Below, piece by piece: positions 12,123 to 23,900 of a DNA stretch of 64,000 bases. Position 1 is the stretch's first letter. Every line of letters starts with the position of its first letter. Origin of the DNA: Macrobrachium rosenbergii (Eukaryota; Arthropoda; Malacostraca; Decapoda; Palaemonidae); assembly GCF_040412425.1 (NCBI RefSeq), contig NC_089753.1, forward strand, positions 37,731,413-37,795,412. Direction: 5' to 3'. The position numbers and the translations under genes are program-made. The notes under the pieces are model-generated. The model did no database searches, was not told where the DNA came from, and saw only the letters and a program-made list of their open reading frames with translations.

Positions 12123-13129
12123 ATGAACATAAGCAGTGGATTTGACAACCACCTTAGACCTGAAGTGACCTTTTAGTTAAAACTTTCCAGACCTAAGCAC
12201 TAATCCTTCCATTTTCGCAATTCTCTAGAACCTGCTATATGTCACAAGAAAAATATTCGTATAGCTTTTGCGGACTAACGAAAGCCAGTAACACGTAACA
12301 CCAAACTGTTGCATGGCGTCACCTGTGTGTTATTTGCAGACTCGACAAAGTCATACAACAGTCCTTAAGACTTGTTAAGCGCCACACCAGTCTGTCAGAG
12401 TAATTTGAAGTTCACAAGGCGTCCGTAAAACAATAAAATACATGTATATACTTATTCCAAAAATCAAACTGATTTTGAATGAAACGCGGAGCAAGAAACT
12501 TCACGCATTATTTACCATGAATTTTTGAAATACCATCTGCTCAGACATAACACAAACAGGATTTATACGGACATCTGGAGATCGACTTACCTCATCTGGC
12601 GAGATGCTATACCTCCTCCCGTATCCAACCGGGAAACGAACTTTTCATTCTTTCGAAGGACGAAGACATTCTCAATCTTTCTAGAAACCACATCTCGGTC
12701 GGTCAGTCGGAATATTCCTTCCCGAGTAGCTTGCTGGGGTGAAAAAAAAAATCGTCTGATTAGCATAACCAAATAAGGCGGGTGAAAGATTAGTGTAAAA
12801 CAGGCACTGAGTCGTTCGTTCAGTTTAAGTTTCTTTTACAGGTAGACCATAGCATCAGATGTTTGTTATTCACGTCACGTACAAACAATGGCAGCTATCA
12901 CTCCCCAAACCGAGACAAATGCAATTTCTGTGAAAATTGTCACATTTACCAAAAAAGAAAAAAAAATTTTTTCTCCAAATACTAAACTAAACTAAATTTC
13001 ACTTACATTCCACTGAAGGAAAAAAATTATGATGGATGGAATTACAGGCAGTGACATGGCACACAGACAGACTGACAGACAGACAGACCGCGCTGCTGGA
13101 GAATCATAACCAACTGGGTGTAACGCTTT

Positions 13130-13130
<1 letters not shown>

Positions 13131-13197
<67 letters not shown>
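13131..13197. repeat. (AAT)n microsatellite
   Basis: About 22 uninterrupted AAT units. The following 13198-13573 is A-rich single-copy DNA. Confidence 0.95.
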
Positions 13198-13198
<1 letters not shown>

Positions 13199-13571
13199 GA
13201 ATTTTCAGTAAGATAATAATATACAATTAAGGGGAAAACTTCACACATTAACTGAATAAAATTCATAATTCCACCATGAAAAAAATACTATACATCGACG
13301 GAAAAAATTAGGAAAAAAAAAACAATCCCAAATTTCAACCAATGATATATAGCATTATATTTTTTATCAGTGCCGTAATGCCATACATTTAAGGGGTCTG
13401 GAGACAGAGAGAAAAAAAAAAACGAAGGATATATGATTCTGAATAATATTAATCTCCATCAGTAACATCACATATTCCATTCTCAGGAAATTTGGAAAAA
13501 ATAAGAGGTGATCCATGAATTCGAACGATAATTTTTCGTTCAACAATATCACACATTAACAGAAAAACCCG

Positions 13572-13573
<2 letters not shown>

Positions 13574-13631
<58 letters not shown>

Positions 13632-13768
13632 AATAATGCCTTTATATCCACATTTTAGTTTACAGTGGGTATTAAGTTTCTTACATAAAACACGTACAAA
13701 TACAAAATGATACAAATGATACCACACAAAACTCAAATTTAAACCGTTGTTCTCTGGCGAGCAATGGT

Positions 13769-13805
<37 letters not shown>
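13574..13805. repeat. Two (GA)n microsatellites
   Basis: (GA)n at about 13574-13628 and 13773-13805. Confidence 0.93.
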
Positions 13806-13807
<2 letters not shown>

Positions 13808-14002
13808 CTGGTTTTGAATGAGAGCAGCACCGGCGTGGCTAAAACTGTCCATCCATCTTGTGGCAATATGCAATTTATAATATCGCCCCTCGGCTCAGTC
13901 TGTCATTCATGATCTCTTGCGACCCACGAAGCCGGCCGGTCTTTGATTTTGGCTCCCAAAAGACCGATCGCATGACTCCACCCCAACCCACCCCACCCCA
14001 CC

Positions 14003-14004
<2 letters not shown>

Positions 14005-14061
<57 letters not shown>

Positions 14062-14276
14062 CTAAAAAAATTTAAACAGAATTGTCTTTTCCGATCTTTC
14101 TAATCTAACTCTCCGGATATTTAAATAACTCTCTCTCTCTCAAAATATTTAAACAGGATTGTCTTTGTTGATCTATCTCTCTGAATATTTAAATAACACA
14201 CTCTCTCTCTCTCTCTAAATATTTAAACAGGATTGTCTTTCTTGATCTGTCTCTGAATATCTAAATAACACACACA

Positions 14277-14308
<32 letters not shown>

Positions 14309-14620
14309 AAATATTGAAAAAGGATTGTCTTTGTTGATCTATCTCTCTGAATATTTATACGACACACACTCTCTCTCTTTCCCAAACTATTTAAATCGGT
14401 TGTCTTTTCTGACCTATCTCTCCGAATATTTAAATAACATTCTCCCTCTTTTCTTTCTCAAAATATTTAAACAGGATTGTCTTCTCTGATCTGCCTGATC
14501 TATCTATCCGAACATTTATATAACATTCTCTATCTCTCCCTCTCCAAATATTTAAACGTGACTACCTTTCTGGTACGTTTCTTCGAATTTTGAAATAGGA
14601 TTGTCTTTCATTGTATCCCC
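14005..14620. repeat. (CT)n plus tandem array, about 75-bp unit
   Basis: (CT)n at 14005-14059 is followed by about seven units. Each has AATATTTAAACAGGATTGTC, then a TCT-rich stretch, then GAATATTTAAATAACA, then a short CT run. Units start near 14070, 14146, 14217, 14308, 14383, 14460 and 14545. The internal CT run varies from a few bases to about 28 bp (14281-14308), so the microsatellite expands separately within each unit. Confidence 0.85.
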
Positions 14621-15986
14621 GTATGTTTACAATTGCTTTTGCGGATCTCCTTGTCTTATCGTCCTCTTTAGCTTCTCTCCCCTTTTCTGATGGCTTTCCA
14701 GATTTGTCCACGAATAATCTCTTTCTCCGACCGTTAAACCATGTCCTTGTTTCAACCAATTCTTGGTTTACCCATACGTCTGTCCATCTTCCTCAATATG
14801 AGGTAGGGTCTCCTATCTCTCTTTTCAAATACTCAACGAGGGTTGTCCCTATTCTCAAACTTTTTTTTTTTTTTCAGAATTTAATCCGGGTTGTTTCTCT
14901 CTCGTTCCGGAAATCGGAGACCGAGAAACCAGAAAAATACGTAACTTTTTTTCTATTCTCCTCTGAAGCATCACATGCAATGCTCATATAAATCATCAAG
15001 AATCTTCTCGGCTCAGACGCATTCTTCATCAAATGGGTTATCTATATTACACGGTCGTGGAATATGATGAGAATTTGAAAAGGTGTTGATTTTATGTCTG
15101 TATGTACGTATGTATGCATATATATAGATGTATGGATATGTGTGTATTTTTTGCGTGTTATTTTCTTCCTTGTTAGGTCAATCTCCTCACAGTCGACTTC
15201 CATACCCACCTTTTCCTTTACAGGTTACTTAGGGAGCAAGAGCCCGTGCCAGTACCTGGCTGGCTTAAATTAAAAACACGTCTTTTCCTACACCTGTACT
15301 GTGGTAACTAAACACAAATCTTTCTCCTAATGCTCCTCAACTTCCCTCTCACCTCCTCCAACTGCAGTTTTTCCTATCCTTGGATTCTGGCACTTTAATC
15401 ACATCACATTCTGCCGACAAACCCTGCTGTTTCTCACCTTCCATCTCTCTCGCCCCATCCTCACATCTCGCCCTTTCGCCAGGTACTCATCAGGAGGTCT
15501 GCCCCTCTTCTCTTTTCTTACTTTCCTTCACCAGCAGGACCTGGGGTTTCGCCTGTTTTTCAAGGCCTGCTCGCCCACTTCCCCCAGATCTCCCAACGCC
15601 TTCATAACTCATTATTAACCGCTTTCGTGTCGCCGTGTAATCCGCCATCAGCAAGAACGTCTTTGAGAGTTTCGGCGAATGTAAATTAACAGACAGCATT
15701 TTGCAATAATGCTTTGCTGAAGACAACCATTCTCGCTTCTTTAAGATACCAACTGCGCCCAACCTTTCCAGCTTTATGCAAAAGAAGAATTTTTTTTTTT
15801 TTTTATAAACTTGTTTTTACTTCGTCACCTTCTTTGTCATTGTTCATGGAATACTGTACTGCAGTAAACGGGAGGAGACTGCGCGTGTGGCCCGTGTTAT
15901 ACATCGGCATTTCGTGTTATCGGTAGAGTTCAGTATTTCTTAACATTTGTGCTTGACCGTGTACACCCTCTTAACAATTCTCGTAC
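14621..15986. other. Single-copy, T/C-rich sequence
   Basis: No family recognised. A plus-strand frame of 126 codons (14611-14991) starts inside the decayed 75-bp array and lacks recognisable domains. Polypyrimidine bias at about 15160-15600 explains the frames there. Confidence 0.5.
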
Positions 15987-15988
15987 TG

Positions 15989-16050
<62 letters not shown>
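15987..16050. repeat. (CT)n microsatellite
   Basis: About 30 CT units with one early interruption. The flank 16051-16390 is single-copy. Confidence 0.95.
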
Positions 16051-16054
<4 letters not shown>

Positions 16055-16390
16055 ACACAGTATCATTCCCGTATGTGTTGCTCTCATGCCTCTATTATTG
16101 TTCTCTTGGGCAACTATCTTGTATTTATTTGGGACGTACCCCTCCTTTGATCGTGTACTCTTCACGTAAGTAACGCAGTTCTCGAATTGCAACCTTTCAT
16201 TTATTTATTTTTCCAACCAGACTATCAGTTAATCAGTCCTTTTCTGCGTATACTACATCAGACATTGTTCTCAAGAGTCACTAGACCAGGTGCCTCCACC
16301 TTTTCAACATTCATGAGGAACAAATGAGTCCCATGTTCAGACTCGCACAGAGCTCGCCCAAAGGATTTAGTCTTTAGTAAGAAATACTAA

Positions 16391-16530
16391 ATGAAGCAAA
16401 GTAAAGTTAAAGAAGTTGGACGGTCAGGTAGCAAGGATTCAGAAGGGAACGGAAAAAAAGTACGAGCCAGAAAGTAACGTAGCTGGGGTAGAAGGGGCGC
16501 TGCCAAAAGCCTGTTAGTACCACCAATGAC
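16391..16530 (+). repeat. Possible diverged copy of dispersed repeat DR2
   Basis: Words such as GTAGCTGGGG.AGAAGGGGC followed by GCTGCCAAAAGCCT align loosely with the DR2 copy at 39551-39856 (GCAGCTAGGAACCGAAGGAA, then GCTGCGAAGAACCT). The preceding A/G-rich block is also similar. The alignment was made by eye and only the middle of the family is covered. Confidence 0.35.
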
Positions 16531-16859
16531 AGGGTCTCAAGGAACACCAGATTTCGTTTCTCGGGAAGAACTTGTTTGGAAATCATTCATTCACCCAGTT
16601 CAGCCATTACTCTTCCCTTTCAGCTTTGAATCGCGGTAAGAATTCAACTTCCTCTGTGTTCCCATTTCATGGCATTCCATCAATGGCTAGACTGTCATCC
16701 CCCCGGCTAGGAAAGAACTGACTAAAAGTACAATATTTTCAGCTATGCAACAAAATATTGTACCTTGTTTTCGAAACTACATTCTTGAATATATCTCTCC
16801 TTAGGGATGTCAATATCTATCATATTTGACAGTGTTCCATACCCGCACAGACACAAACA

Positions 16860-16887
16860 TTTATACATACATACATACATATATATA

Positions 16888-16966
<79 letters not shown>

Positions 16967-17040
16967 ATATTATAAATTACATATATGTATGCATATACTA
17001 TATATATATACATTATATATATATGTGTGTGTGTGTGTAT
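16860..17040. repeat. (AT)n array with ATAC edges and (GT)n
   Basis: ACAT repeats at 16865-16880, (AT)n at about 16890-16955 with broken AT to about 17022, and (GT)n at about 17023-17038. Confidence 0.9.
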
Positions 17041-17299
17041 GCGCATGTAATCCCCTATCTTTCCCTTCCTTTCGCCATCTGAAATAAAATACACACAAAA
17101 GCCCATAGTGAATGCGTCTGGCTCTTACATGCTGGCTAATCGGGGCTTGTTCCCATTCCCCTCCTAACCCCACCCCCACCCTAAAAACCTGGGTATCTGG
17201 GGGCACTGATTGCAACCTTTGTTCTGTCGCTTTTCAGTTTAAAGTGCTGAATATGCTAGTCATTATAGCTGCTTGTTACGAGTTCCGCTGGAAGGTGTG

Positions 17300-17303
<4 letters not shown>

Positions 17304-17358
<55 letters not shown>

Positions 17359-17397
17359 ATCTGTTGGCAATTCAGCCCCATTAATCGCACAAAGGAC

Positions 17398-17461
<64 letters not shown>

Positions 17462-17584
17462 GAAATTGTAAACGTTCTTCATTTCCCTCTGGATCGCATT
17501 TTGAAATTACAAAGGGATTTCCCTATCTCAATCGCACATCAAAATTACAAAGGACCTTGCTCTCTCTCTCTCTCTCTCTCTCTC
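17304..17584. repeat. Head-to-head (GA)n and (CT)n, plus (CT)n
   Basis: (GA)n at 17304-17357 and (CT)n at 17398-17458 are complementary over more than 50 bp with a 40-bp loop. A shorter (CT)n lies at 17560-17584. TT-ACAAAGGA words repeat between the two CT arrays (about 17508 and 17545). Confidence 0.93.
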
Positions 17585-19053
17585 TTCGTGCGCGGCTGTC
17601 GGTAAAACCGTCTAATAATCATATGGACATGAAAACCTTTTAGGTCGGTGCCATCTCTTTAATGCTCTCGTATTACCAGCTGCGCCCTGGGTTACTATCA
17701 AGAAGGTCTGAGCTCTTAAGACCTGGAGAAAGAAGAAGAAAGGGATAAATGTGCATAAATAAGATGAGGCCCACGAAGAAAGGTGATTTGTAGAATTAAG
17801 GTAGTTTTGACAAAAAAAAAAAAAAGTTAATAATGTGAACAGTAAATCCTGCAGCAATTAATATGAATAATCTCTTTTCTTAAGGAAGATATATAATAAT
17901 ACACGGAAAGGTAACTGTCTCCATTCACCACCTCTCAGATTTCAAGGCTTTCAGCGGGAAGTGCCTATTCAATACATACAATAGAAAAATGGATGATAGA
18001 GAAAGGAATTATTGTAAAGCGCATAAAGAGCAAAATGAAAAGATACGAAAATCAAGAAACATAAACATAACTATACCTGTTTCAGTATCTTATGGTATCA
18101 ATGTGAGGGATAAATATATATGAATATATTAGCCATTCTTTTATACTAAAAATTAAATAATATCCAACAGTTTCCCATTTACGTAATACCTGTATTCGAT
18201 AACAGGGGAACATTCAGGAGTTGATTTTCAAGAAGACAGAGAATGAATTCATCTAAATACCAAAAGAAGCATATGTATCATCATTTGAACTTTGAAATTC
18301 TCTTACAGCTTCCGTATTCCATGGCTAGTCATTTTCCACCATTCCCCTTTCCTTTTCTTCTCTGCCTCAGGCCGGGCCGAGACATAGGGGCACTGGGATG
18401 CCCGTCCCATTGGCCTTAGTATTAGTGATGTGACGTACGGACAAACGGAAGCCTCTACTATTTCCTCAGTCCAGTTGGTCCATGGGGGTGGGGGAGGGGG
18501 GTAAGGAGGATCTCGATGGTGGTAATAAGACAGCAAAATCATCACTATCAATAAACTGATCCGGTAGCAAAAATAAGAATATCCCATAAGTAAAAGATTG
18601 ACAACCATTTCCTTTAAATTATCAAATCATTTATTGCTTTCATAGGCAAGCATAATTTACAGATGAACTGAATTACCTTTAAACAATGTTACATTCCCTC
18701 TATAAACGAGAATCCCTTCTTTTCTAATGGATAAAAAACGCACAATTACGTCCCCTTAGAGTGACTTGTGCAATGACGCAATCCCCACTTGGCTCTCAGA
18801 CCTCACGTGATCCACTGACACTCATCATCAGACTCCTTCCACGCTTTGGCCCCACATCTCAATCCAGCTGTCATGCGAATCCTTGCACCGGTCGTGTTTG
18901 AAAAGCCGTGTTCTTGTACTCGTAGTATGCTTCGAAAATCACCTCACGATCTTATTAATGTAACTTAACGGTTTAACATGCAAATGACTGTGACAGGGAT
19001 TCGACATTTGCCGACACTTCTCCTCCCTTATTTTCGTGGTCCCTGCGGACATG

Positions 19054-19057
<4 letters not shown>
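17585..19057. other. Single-copy AT-rich sequence
   Basis: I see no gene or repeat in this stretch apart from poly-A near 17812-17825 and a G-rich patch at about 18484-18500. Frames at 17612-17857 and 18303-18608 show no recognisable protein features. Confidence 0.5.

Positions 19058-19130
<73 letters not shown>
19058..19130. repeat. (GA)n microsatellite
   Basis: About 36 GA units followed by a G-run. 19131-19500 is single-copy. Confidence 0.95.
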
Positions 19131-19132
<2 letters not shown>

Positions 19133-19499
19133 GGGGGGGGAATATAAAGGTACAAGGAGTAAATATACCGTAAAGAGTTTTGATAATAACACAAAGAGGT
19201 GGCAAAACCAAAAGTTTCGCGTAATAACCGAAAGAGGATACATATGATTACTGTCTCTTTTAAAATGATGCATGGACGACTGTTCCTTTAAGCAACAAGA
19301 CACAGGAAAAGACGACCCTTGCAAAAAAAAAAAAAAAAACGTCATCTTCATAATAATACACGAGAGGATTTTCCTAACAAAACTACGCGGTAAACATCCT
19401 GTAAACCGGTATCCGAAAAGCGTGCTCTCTAAAACGATAAATGGAAAACCCTTCTCTAAAGATCATTGGAAGGCCGTCGTCCTTGAAAAGTTACAATGA

Positions 19500-20800
19500 A
19501 AGGTCGTTCTTGTAACCTGCTAATAGAATCCTCGAGGCTTCCTGCAACCCTTTCATAAAATCTGTGAGCCTTCTTGTAGTCTGCGAATACAACCCTTTCA
19601 GAGAATCTGTGGCATTCTTGTAACCTGCTAATAGAATCCTTGAGGCTTCGTTCAACCCTTTCAGAGAATCTTTGACCCTCCTTGCATCCTGCTAATACAA
19701 CCCTTTCAGAGAATCTGTGAGCATTCTTGTAACCTGCTTATAGAATCCTTGAGGCTTCGTGCAACCCTTTCATAGAATGTGAGCCTTCATGTAACCTGCT
19801 AATACAGCCCTTTCAGAGATTCTGTGAGCCTTCATGTAACGTGCTAATGTAATCCTCGAGGCTTCGTACAGCCTTTTTATAGATGCTGAAAGCTTCTTTA
19901 TAGCACCTGCTCATAGAATCCTCGAGTTTTCGTGTAACCCTTTTATAGAAGCTAAAAGTCTTGTTATAACCTTCTAATAGAATCCTCGAGGCTGCGGCCG
20001 ACCTTTTTTTACAGAATCTGTGAACCTTCCTTCTTATGGAATCTTAGACGTCTACTGTAGTAACTTGCTAATAGAATCCTTGAGACCTTGGGCATCTCTC
20101 TTATCGAATCTGTGAGCCTTCTTGTAACCTGCCAATAGAATCCTTGAGGCTTCGTGCAACCTTACTATCGAATCTGTGAGCCTTCTTGTAATGTGCTTAT
20201 AAATCCTTGAGGCTTCGTGCAACCTTCTTAAAGAATCTGTGAGCCTTCTTGTAAACCTCTCATGAAATAACTTTTTTTTTTTATAGAACCTGTGTGGCTT
20301 CATGTAACCTGGTTATAGCATCCTTGAGGTTTCTTTTAACTTTCTTATAGACCCCCACAGCCTTTTTATAGACTCTGTGAGGATTTGTGTGACATTCTTA
20401 CAGATTACGTGAAATATCGTGTAAAGATCTTCTAGAATCTGTGAGACTTCACACAACCTTTATAATGAATCTGAGGCTTCGTGTACCATTCTAGTAGAAT
20501 CTTTAGCTAATTAAGGCTTCGTGTACCGTTCGTGCACCATTCTAGTAGAATCTTTAATGCTTCATGTACCATTCTAGTAGAATATTTACAGCTTCGTGTA
20601 ACATTCTGATACATTCTGTGAGACTTCGTGGAATATTTTTACAGAATCTATGAAGTTTCGTATCACCATCTTGCACAAGATGTGAAACACCATGTAACCA
20701 TCTTAAGGTACCTATGAGGTTTCCTGCAACCCTTATCTAAAATAAGAGGTTCTTGTTTCACTCTAGTAGAATCTTTGAGGTTGTATGTAACCTTCTGTTT
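19500..20800. repeat. Diverged minisatellite, about 62-bp dimeric unit
   Basis: Two subunits of about 31 bp alternate: AGAATC(T)GTGAGCCTTCTTG with TAACCTGCTAAT, and AGAATCCTTGAGGCTTCGTG with CAACCCTTTCAT. The best copies lie at 19510-20250. Downstream of 20300 the subunits degenerate to GAATCT.TGAG.CTTCGTGTA words. The 83-codon minus-strand frame at 20052-20303 reads repeats such as RRLTDS and RLHEAS, a consequence of the period and not evidence of a gene. Confidence 0.85.
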
Positions 20801-21340
20801 ACCAGCAAGGCCTGGGCGATATTGTTACGTTCCTATTAAACCTGTAGTCATCCGCTGACAAAAACTTTGAGTAAAGTACTCGAAAGGTCAGTCGACTAAA
20901 GCAGTCATAGCTATGGTAGAGAAGAACGTAAGGCTAGCGACCTCACCTTGAAAATAAAAGCATATAGTTGGAAGAAAACTCCTAACAGAGAGGGAGAAGC
21001 AGGTAGAAGAAATAACACTGAATTATGTTTTACATACAATATTAAAAGACTATAAATAACATAAACATGCATTCAGACACATACTGTACAGTTCAAAACA
21101 ATATAAGTAAAAATAAACACTTTAGACAGGTAAATGAAGACCCAGACAAATTAAGAATTCGAGCAGAAAATACTTCACGCCCATCACCGTAAAGGAAAAA
21201 GCTGAAGTGAGAAAAAAATGAGTTAAAAACAAGTAAACAAGAAGGCTGCAGAAGAAACAACGAAGAAAGTGAAAGGAAAAACTTGCAAACAGAAACAAAC
21301 GTACAAGCCACACGAGAACACCTTCAATCACATCAGCCGA
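20801..21340. other. Single-copy A-rich sequence
   Basis: No repeat family or gene recognised. The minus-strand frames at 21093-21331 are Phe/Leu/Ser-rich and lack support. Confidence 0.5.
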
Positions 21341-21411
21341 AAGAAGAAGAAGAAGAAGAAGAAGAAGAAGAAGAAGAAGAAGAAGAAGAAGAATAAGAAG
21401 AAGAAGAAGAA
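21341..21411. repeat. (GAA)n microsatellite
   Basis: About 23 GAA units with one TAA interruption. Frames reading it give poly-Lys or poly-Ser/Phe. Confidence 0.95.
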
Positions 21412-21660
21412 GCGGCCTCCACCATGCCCACCTCCTCGCCCAGGTGTCTCGATGTCACCGGGAGAGAGATCAAACGAGCCGTTATTGGCCATTGGGACAG
21501 TAGTCGTCGGGTTATCAGCGTCACTTAGAGAGATGGGGATTAGGGATGCCGCGGCCGAGGAGATGGGGTGTTTTCTCGGGAGGTCGATTAGCTCGCAGAC
21601 GAGTCGGCGGCGATAAGCTCGAGTCCTGTCACCAGGTGGTCTCCGACTTCGACCCCAGGA
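21412..21660. other. GC/CpG-rich island
   Basis: GC-rich with many CpGs, in contrast with the AT-rich surroundings, and placed between (GAA)n and a purine tract. Contains GATGCCGCGGCCGAGGAGAT near 21545. Candidate regulatory or exon-edge sequence only. No conserved protein was recognised. Confidence 0.3.
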
Positions 21661-22205
21661 CGGGTTGGGTGAAAGAAGGCGGAAGGTGTCAGGGGGAAGA
21701 GAAAGGAGGAGGGGGAAGGGAGGGATACAGAGGAAGCGGAAAGCTGAATATGAACAGAGGAAGGGGGAACTCAGAGGAGAAGAATGGGGAGAAACCGTAC
21801 GGAAGGAAAAGTAAGAGAATGATAGGAACTGAAAGGAAGAGGTCAAGGAAAAGGTAAGGGGCGGAGATTATGGAGGAGGGAATAAGTAAGGAAAGCAGGA
21901 AAAAGAAGGGGGGGGGGACGAAAGGAAGAGAAGTGAAAAGAGAATCGAGGGGGAGGAGATGGGGAGGATGGAGATAGGATAGGCAGAGAAGGATGAGAAT
22001 GAATGGAGAAGGGAGGAAATAGGAGTGTAAAAGGAGGAGAGAATAGAAAGGGAAGGTGGAGGAGGACAGGATGGGGAGGAAAAAGGGAGAGGTAAAACAG
22101 CAGCATGGGGTGGGAAACAAGCGGAGGGGGACGAATGGGAGGGAGGGAGGGAAACACCGGATTCATGAACAGGAAAAAGGAACAAGATGATGAAAGTGAG
22201 AAGAA
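21660..22205. repeat. Long purine-rich tract
   Basis: About 550 bp in which the plus strand is overwhelmingly A and G, irregular and without a fixed period (GGAAGGGAGG- and GAGGAGG-like words). Long minus-strand frames of 143-182 codons here encode Pro/Ser/Leu/Phe-rich low-complexity peptides and follow from the composition. Confidence 0.8.
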
Positions 22206-22287
22206 AGACTCGAAGATAAGGAACTGTAGAAAGACACAAGAAGAAAATATAGAATACAGACGAAGCAACTGAGACAAGTAAAAACCT

Positions 22288-22745
22288 GCGCCGAAGTTTC
22301 TTCGGAGCAATCGAGTTTTCTGTACAGCGTGTAACCAAGGCCACCGAAAATAGATCTATCTTTCGGTGGTCTCGGTATAATGCTGTATGAGCCGCGGCCC
22401 ATGAAACTTTAACCATGGCCCGGTGGTGGCCTATCCTATATCGTTGCCAGAGGCACGATTATGACTAACTTTAACCTTAAATAAAATCAAAACTACTGAG
22501 ATTAGAGGGCTGCAGTTTGGTATGTTTGATGACTTGAGGGTGGATGATTAACATACCAATTTGCAGCCCTCTAGCCTCCGTAGTTTTTAAGATCTGAGGG
22601 CGGACAGAAAAAGTGGGGTCAGAATAAAGTGCGGACAGAAAAAGTGCGGACCGAAAAAGTGCAGACAGAATAAAGTGCGGACAGAAAAAGTGCGGACGGA
22701 CAGACAAAGCCGACACAATAGTTTTCTTTTCAGTACACTAAAACT
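22288..22745 (+). mobile_element. FB1 foldback element, copy 2, with internal minisatellite
   Basis: Begins with a small hairpin, GCCGAAG / CTTCGG (22290-22305). Then follow the AGTTTTCTGTACAG end, the CCACCGAAA hairpin and the large hairpin whose arms contain AGAGGGCTGCA and TGCAGCCCTCT (about 22487-22590). Near the 3' end the AGAAAAAGTGCGGAC motif is expanded to about six variants (22600-22700), where the other copies have one or two. A minus-strand open stretch containing TALYRDHRKIDLF is conserved in copies 3 and 4 but looks like a by-product of sequence identity. Confidence 0.75.
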
Positions 22746-23030
22746 GAAGTGCTTAAGAGACGCCATTTAACAGTCGGTTATTGTTATCACACAAAATGGA
22801 CTTAGCTTCTTAATGAACAAGTCTATAAAGCTTTTAATTTGTGTACAAAGCTACCGCAGAACAGACTGTCCTTGTGGGAAAACGAGAATAAATAATTAAG
22901 GATAAACTTTCGTGATTAAATTAACGTAGTACGGAATGTGAAAGATGAGTCAAAAAGATGAAAAAGTTGAAATAAGCTGCAGTAAAAATTCTTGACAAAA
23001 GTATCGTAGTTTTGCACTATGTTATTTACT
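22746..23030. other. Single-copy AT-rich sequence
   Basis: Nothing recognised. Confidence 0.5.
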
Positions 23031-23900
23031 ACATTTGGTAGGTCTTTCTTTCAGATACACTCTTTGGTAGCCCTTTCTTTTGGATAATTTTTTGGTAGCT
23101 TTCGCTTTTAGGTCCACTTTATAATAACTCTTCTTTTCAGGTCAACTCCTTAGTCGCTCTTACATTCAGGTCCACTCATTGATAGCTCTTCCTTTCAGGT
23201 CCATTCTTTACCGGCTATTGTATTCAGGTCCACCTCTTTGAAAGGTTTTACTTTCATTCATCTCTCTGGTAGCTCTACTTTGTCTATTCTTTGGTAGCTC
23301 AAGCTTCCAGATCCACTCTTTGATAATTATTACTTTCTCTAATTTCTTTGGTGGCTCTTACTTCAAGGTCCACTCATCGATAGTTATTACTTTCTCTGAT
23401 TTCTTTGGTAGCTCTTACTTCAAGGTCCACTCTTCGATAGTTATTACTTTCTCTGATTTCTCTGGTAGCTCTTACTTCAAGGTCCACTCTTCGATAGTTA
23501 TTACTTTCTCTGATTTCTCTGGTAGCTCTTACTTCAAGGTCCACTCTTTGATAGTTATTACTTTCTCTGATTTCTCTGGTAGCTCTTACTTCAAGGTCCA
23601 CTCTTTGATAGTTATTACTTTCTCTGATTTCTTTGGTAGCTCTTACTTCAAGGTCCACTCTTTGATAGTTATTACTTTCTCTGATTTCTTTGGTAGCTCT
23701 TACTTCAAGGTCCACTCTTTGATAGTTATTACTTTCTCTGATTTCTTTGGTAGCTCTTACTCAAGCTCCACTATTTTGTAGCTCTTGCTTTGTGTGACGT
23801 AAATGATAGCCCTTGTTTTCGGTTTCTGGTAGCAATTGCTTTTGAGCCAAATATTTTATAGCCTTGTTGGTTATTAGTAGTCCTAGCTTCCAGATAGCCC
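23030..23900. repeat. Minisatellite with 57-bp core array
   Basis: At 23320-23770 about eight nearly identical 57-bp units occur in tandem, containing GATAGTTATTACTTTCTCTG, ATTTCTTTGGTAGCTCTTAC and TTCAAGGTCCACTCT. The flanks (23030-23320 and 23770-23900) hold older, shorter variants with GGTAGCTCTT and AGGTCCACTC. Because 57 is a multiple of three, both strands stay open (153 and 113 codons, repeating ITFSDFFGSSYFKVH and EVRATKEIRESNNYQ). No signal peptide, splice or promoter evidence supports translation. Confidence 0.9.

Noticed and set aside
21328..22416. Long minus-strand frames of 143-182 codons rich in Pro, Ser, Leu and Phe
   Set aside because: They are the complement of the purine tract, where stops are rare on that strand, and contain no domain or start context.
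23320..23781. Possible repeat-protein gene
   Set aside because: Openness on both strands follows from a stop-free unit whose length is a multiple of three. Kept only as a low-interest finding.
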